Position numbers and translations under genes: made by a program | The notes under the pieces: model-generated | What the model saw: only the letters and a program-made list of their open reading frames with translations | Database searches by the model: none | What the model was told of the DNA's origin: nothing | Shown here: in pieces, positions 60,461-63,808 of the stretch | Layout: every line of letters starts with the position of its first letter | How positions within the stretch are numbered: position 1 is the stretch's first letter | Assembly (NCBI GenBank): GCA_024635495.1 | Contig: JAGXIT010000001.1 | Location: 1 to 63,808, forward strand | Direction of reading: 5' to 3' | From: Candidatus Saccharimonadota bacterium | GTDB lineage: Bacteria > Patescibacteriota > Saccharimonadia > Saccharimonadales > UBA4665 | Length of the DNA stretch: 63,808 nucleotides

Positions 60461-61390
60461 TTATTTTTGGATTTCTTTTTCATACATCTCAGATTGCTTT
60501 TCAATCTGTTTGTGGATCGCGACGAGCTCATAGCGCTTACCAACCCAGAACATTGCCAAAATGATTGGTATCATCAGCAATATCGGCCACCACACGTAGA
60601 TATACTGGATCGTTCCACCGCCAGCATCGTCGCTTGTAGCGCTACCGGTGCTCGTTTGACCCACTTCGCCATTACCGACACCGACAAGTTGCAGGAACGC
60701 CGATGCACCAGTGGAATCTGTCGCTTTCGCTACCACTCGGTAAACACCAGCACTTTTATAGACATGGGTAATGTTGAACGTACCGGCAAATGGTTGGCTT
60801 TGTAGCGCGGGAGAAGATCCATCGCCCCAATCCACACTGATTGCGTACGGACCAGTGCCGCCACTCAAGACGATTGGCCAGGTCAATTTACTACCGACAG
60901 CCGCACCAAGCTTTGCAACAGTGCTCGTCAGGCTTACTCGCTGGCCAAAAGCCGCAAAGGTAGCATCCTGGAAGGTGACGGTGACTGAGTTGCTGTCTGG
61001 GCCTGCTTGGTCGAGCGCGTCATAGACGATCGCGATGATTTTGTTCTCGCCACTAAACAGATCTATCTGTAATTCATAGCTGCCATTCGTACATTGTGCC
61101 GACCCGACGAAGATATTATTACTAAATATCTTCACAAGAAGGTCGGTCGTACATAGACCATTGATAGTAATTGGGCTAGTCGTGAATGTCCGACCACCGA
61201 CGGGAGTCGAGATAGTTGCAGCAGTAGTTGGTGGGGGGCTGGGGATTGTTCCCTGTAAGCCGGTACTGCCTGACTGCTGCGGATCAGAACTACCTATAGC
61301 CTGGCCGTGCGCACGACTCACGTTTCCGAGCACCAGCAATAGACTGAGGACTAAGACTGGTAGTAATAGTGGAAAGTATTTGCGTTTCAT
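60461..61390 (-). CDS. membrane-anchored PKD/Ig-like surface protein
   Basis: 309 aa. Signal peptide YFPLLLPVLVLSLLLVLGNVS, a Pro/Thr linker, an Ig-like beta domain (about residues 60-135, TSPITINGLCTTDLLVKIF), then a PKD domain with ISVDWGDGSS and NITHVYKSAGVY. A Gly-rich spacer leads to a C-terminal membrane helix (WWPILLMIPIILAMFWVG) and a charged cytoplasmic tail that may form a coiled coil. The start is MKRKYF, with TACAAT ending 5 nt upstream. It belongs to the surface-protein group at the end of the window. Confidence 0.8.
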   Translation of the reverse strand: MKRKYFPLLLPVLVLSLLLVLGNVSRAHGQAIGSSDPQQSGSTGLQGTIPSPPPTTAATISTPVGGRTFTTSPITINGLCTTDLLVKIFSNNIFVGSAQCTNGSYELQIDLFSGENKIIAIVYDALDQAGPDSNSVTVTFQDATFAAFGQRVSLTSTVAKLGAAVGSKLTWPIVLSGGTGPYAISVDWGDGSSPALQSQPFAGTFNITHVYKSAGVYRVVAKATDSTGASAFLQLVGVGNGEVGQTSTGSATSDDAGGGTIQYIYVWWPILLMIPIILAMFWVGKRYELVAIHKQIEKQSEMYEKEIQK

Positions 61391-61459
61391 GGGAGATTGT
61401 AAGTGGCTTATGCTTCTTTTAGCATACCCGATACTGGGCAATACCGCCACTTTTGCTCC

Positions 61460-62464
61460 TTATTTACGGCGATTTGCTTTACGGACGACATCTTGGTTGT
61501 AGCGCTTGATAGCACGTGGCAGTAAGAAGATTGCAGCAACAATAAGACCAATGATACCGAGACCGATCAAGATTGGAACGAGCGGGATGACATAGAATGA
61601 AGTGCTTCCGCTGATGAGCTGGCCACTGGTACCATAGCCGAAGTTACCCGTAACAGTATATTTACCCCAGAGACCGACTTTATCGAGATTGACACTAAAT
61701 CGACGCGTGCTATCTGGCAGTACGTTACCCGGTAAATCAGCATTGTTAATTTCGATAGTTTGCAACACTTCATTTCCACGCTTCAGAACAACTTTACCAA
61801 ATGGCTGTTCGTGCACGTTACCGTTGTTTTCGAATCGAGCTACGGCGTAGAGGTTATTGTTTGACATGAAAATCGAGCTAGCCTTGTTTGTTGTCTCGCT
61901 AGTACGTACGTCGAAACTGCTGAGCAGTAGGCTTTCCTTAAGATCACCAGGAACCTTCACGAGAATAAGCGAGCCAACACTTGCAGATAGAGTGACGTTT
62001 TTGGTGCCATCTTCGCTACCAGCGGGTGTAAAGCGAACCGCACCATAGTAACCACCGGCTGCAGCATCCTTAGGGATAGTAATTGTTACCTTTACTTGCT
62101 TCGAACCACCAGCTGGAATAAATACGTTCGGTACTTCGCTCATGAAACGCTTGAGGCTATGGCTTGGAGCATACTTATCAGCATCAAGAATCAGCGCTGG
62201 CTGACCCTGCTCATTATTACCGGCCACAAAGTCATTCTCAATCGCCTGAAATTCGGCATCACCTGACGTGATGTTCTGTACGGTTAGCGTAACAGTACTT
62301 GTTTGCCCTGGTTCTATAGTGAGATCAGTTCTAACTGGCGAAACACGGATACCGTTTCCTCCCGCTCCAGTGCTTTGTGCACTGGCAAGTGAGCCAACGA
62401 GGCTAATAGTAAGCATCGAGACCGCTAAAAGCAGTAGTGATAGACGTTTTGTAATTTTTTGCAT
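61460..62464 (-). CDS. DUF916-like membrane-anchored envelope protein
   Basis: 334 aa. Signal peptide LSLLLLAVSMLTISLVGSLASA. The N-terminal beta domain (IRVSPVRTDLTIEPGQTSTVTLTVQN) is like the peptidoglycan-binding WxL-interacting (DUF916) fold. A second Ig-like domain (LYAVARFENNGNVHEQPFG) is followed by a C-terminal membrane helix (VPILIGLGIIGLIVAAIFLLP) and basic tail. GAGGAA precedes the chosen ATG at 62464. In Firmicutes such proteins sit in operons with secreted WxL proteins; the flanking beta-sandwich proteins here may play that part, which is inference. Confidence 0.7.
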   Translation of the reverse strand: MQKITKRLSLLLLAVSMLTISLVGSLASAQSTGAGGNGIRVSPVRTDLTIEPGQTSTVTLTVQNITSGDAEFQAIENDFVAGNNEQGQPALILDADKYAPSHSLKRFMSEVPNVFIPAGGSKQVKVTITIPKDAAAGGYYGAVRFTPAGSEDGTKNVTLSASVGSLILVKVPGDLKESLLLSSFDVRTSETTNKASSIFMSNNNLYAVARFENNGNVHEQPFGKVVLKRGNEVLQTIEINNADLPGNVLPDSTRRFSVNLDKVGLWGKYTVTGNFGYGTSGQLISGSTSFYVIPLVPILIGLGIIGLIVAAIFLLPRAIKRYNQDVVRKANRRK

Positions 62465-62554
62465 AAGATTCCTCTTTTTTACCTTTAGCAGTATATTATC
62501 AGAGATTATACCATTTACCAAAGTTATACGTTGTATATTTTTCAATGACTTTAC

Positions 62555-63610
62555 CTAGAATGTAGCCAAAGCTACATATTGCAGAGTGCTCACATATACA
62601 CCTGCCGCTTGCTGACTATCAACATTTACAATGTAGCTTACGGTGAATAACCTGAAATAGTCAGGACTGGTTGAGCTTACCAGCACATCGCCTGGTACAA
62701 ACTTATAAAAATTCGGTGTGCTATACCCTGCCGCTACAGTACCTGTGCCAGCCCCCTGCACATTGCTTCCAGTGGGCGGAGTAGCGTTTGCCCGTAGATT
62801 GAGCCCGAACTGGCTGACGCCTATTCTCGAGACATCTTGAGATGCGAGCCCTGTAATCGTGTTCGTACCTGAGGTCAGCGTCGTACCGAGCACGCGAATA
62901 GTGTAGCCAAACCCAGCATTAGTCGCCACGATGAATTTCGTCTGTCCAGTGGCGGTCTTGGTCGTGCTGAAGTTCCCAAAATCGATATAACTACCTGCGG
63001 CAGATGAGCAGTCAAACGCTGTTATTGTGTTACCGACACAAAAGAGCAGATACGGCGGTACAACTGTCTGCACGCTAACTTGTGCCGGCAGAATCGAAAA
63101 CGCCAAACCCGAACCATCGTGCCGCGCACCAGTAGCATCGTCTGTCGCGAACGTCTCGAGACGGCCGAAGTACGAGCCTGCGGTATCTGGGTTCGCTACA
63201 CCACTTAGCACAAAGGTAACCGTCCCAGGTACGCTTGCAGCCGGCACGCGAGTAAGTATCAGCTCGTTAGCGGTTGTACTAGGGTGGATACTAAACCCAG
63301 TCATCCCAGTTTGAGTGTCAAGGGTCGCCCCTAAGAAATCAAGACCACTAGGCCCAGTACACGGTTCGCCCGGAAACGGATCTTCGACACAGAGTTGGAG
63401 TCGCACGGACCCAACTGCCCCGGCAGATTGACCAGACATAGTTATCTTGTATGTCGTTGTCGCTCCCGCAATGTTAGTTGCAGTATGAAGTTCTCTTGTG
63501 GCTAGGTTTGCGCCAGACACTTGGGAAACGCGCAACGGTCCTGCTAGTAGTAGCAAGACCGTTATGAGGCTGATGGGCACAAGCCCGATGAGTAGCCTTT
63601 CGAGGCGCAT
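62555..63610 (-). CDS. secreted beta-sandwich surface protein, 351 aa
   Basis: Not assigned to a family. Signal peptide LLIGLVPISLITVLLLLAGPLRVSQVSGA, then a cohesin-like or WxL-like beta-rich region (ATTTYKITMSGQSAGAVGSVRLQLC) with a Cys pair, and a second beta domain ending AAGVYVSTLQYVALATF. There is no membrane anchor, so it may attach to the adjacent anchored proteins. AGGAG precedes ATG 63610. The C-terminus resembles that of the next, truncated gene, which makes them tandem paralogues. Confidence 0.75.
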   Translation of the reverse strand: MRLERLLIGLVPISLITVLLLLAGPLRVSQVSGANLATRELHTATNIAGATTTYKITMSGQSAGAVGSVRLQLCVEDPFPGEPCTGPSGLDFLGATLDTQTGMTGFSIHPSTTANELILTRVPAASVPGTVTFVLSGVANPDTAGSYFGRLETFATDDATGARHDGSGLAFSILPAQVSVQTVVPPYLLFCVGNTITAFDCSSAAGSYIDFGNFSTTKTATGQTKFIVATNAGFGYTIRVLGTTLTSGTNTITGLASQDVSRIGVSQFGLNLRANATPPTGSNVQGAGTGTVAAGYSTPNFYKFVPGDVLVSSTSPDYFRLFTVSYIVNVDSQQAAGVYVSTLQYVALATF

Positions 63611-63635
63611 TATTTCTCCTGTTGTACTTGTTTGA

Positions 63636-63808
63636 CTAGAATGTACCGACACCGATTAGGGTGAAGCTCTCGGAGTAGATACCAGCTGGAGTCACTGGGC
63701 TGGCGACTGCGGCAAACGTAAGTGTGTTGTTGACACTGTTAGCTTGGTACGGCGCACCAGTTGTTTCAGCAATCTTACTTCCGTAAGTACTGAGGACGTT
63801 GTCACTAG
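63636..63808 (-). CDS. partial gene: tandem paralogue of the secreted surface protein
   Basis: The last 57 codons of a gene that runs off the right edge, stop TAG at 63636-63638. It ends PAGIYSESFTLIGVGTF, matching the AAGVYVSTLQYVALATF end of the neighbouring protein in length and spacing. It also contains NNTLTFAAVASPVTP. The start and signal peptide lie outside the window. Confidence 0.75.
   Translation of the reverse strand, partial: SDNVLSTYGSKIAETTGAPYQANSVNNTLTFAAVASPVTPAGIYSESFTLIGVGTF

Overview
The window looks like a chromosome segment of a Candidate Phyla Radiation (Patescibacteria) bacterium, most likely a Saccharibacteria (TM7) member. This is inferred from gene content, not from a marker-gene tree. 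It shows densely packed compact genes, short versions of AlaRS and UvrC, a D-lactate dehydrogenase fused to phosphoglycerate mutase, secreted LPNTG and PKD surface proteins, and many promoters that abut start codons. UGA is used as a stop, which argues against the recoded Gracilibacteria and SR1 lineages. There are no rRNA genes, CRISPR arrays or transposase genes.

Layout. 0.1-5.5 kb: a small unknown gene, rsmA, a G5/DUF348 cell-wall protein and a PcrA/UvrD helicase; copies of the 3' ends of rsmA and of the helicase gene lie just downstream of each. 5.5-15.5 kb: a lower-glycolysis cluster (tpiA, pgk, pyk, ppsA, the ldh-gpm fusion, eno). 15.6-20 kb: an unknown small gene, tRNA-Glu and two large LPNTG surface proteins, one driven by a perfect consensus promoter. 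20.26-22.85 kb: a GC-rich two-gene island with hairpin-crowded flanks, bracketed by an 18-bp inverted repeat. 23-28.2 kb: a pyruvoyl arginine decarboxylase, a membrane GNAT acyltransferase and a multi-pass histidine kinase on one strand, with two stand-alone receivers on the other. 28.2-34.6 kb: murD, folD, tRNA-Lys, small unknown genes and an ABC exporter. 34.7-38 kb: small secreted proteins, a two-component system, tRNA-Arg and a probable structured RNA of four GNRA-capped hairpins. 38-50 kb: folC, uvrC, trhO, rplY, dedA, uvrA and sbcB. 50-60.4 kb: obg, a LysM/CHAP hydrolase, mltG, ruvX, an FtsA-like ATPase with a membrane partner, alaS and mnmA. 60.4 kb to the end: membrane-anchored and secreted beta-sandwich surface proteins, the last one cut by the window edge.

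How the parts fit. The central genes describe a fermenter making ATP by lower glycolysis and disposing of reductant as lactate. It has nucleotide excision repair (UvrA, UvrC, PcrA-type helicase), tRNA modification (MnmA, TrhO) and peptidoglycan synthesis and remodelling (MurD, MltG, LysM/CHAP, G5 protein), and invests heavily in surface proteins. A recurring feature is a -10 hexamer ending about 6-10 nt before the start codon, which implies leaderless mRNAs for many housekeeping genes. Surface-protein genes instead carry Shine-Dalgarno sequences and 5' UTRs. This pattern was used to choose several start codons.

The most interesting candidates for undescribed biology are the decarboxylase/acyltransferase/kinase/receiver locus (possible signal synthesis and sensing), the inverted-repeat island at 20.26-22.85 kb, the four-hairpin RNA near 37.9 kb, and the duplicated gene 3' ends.
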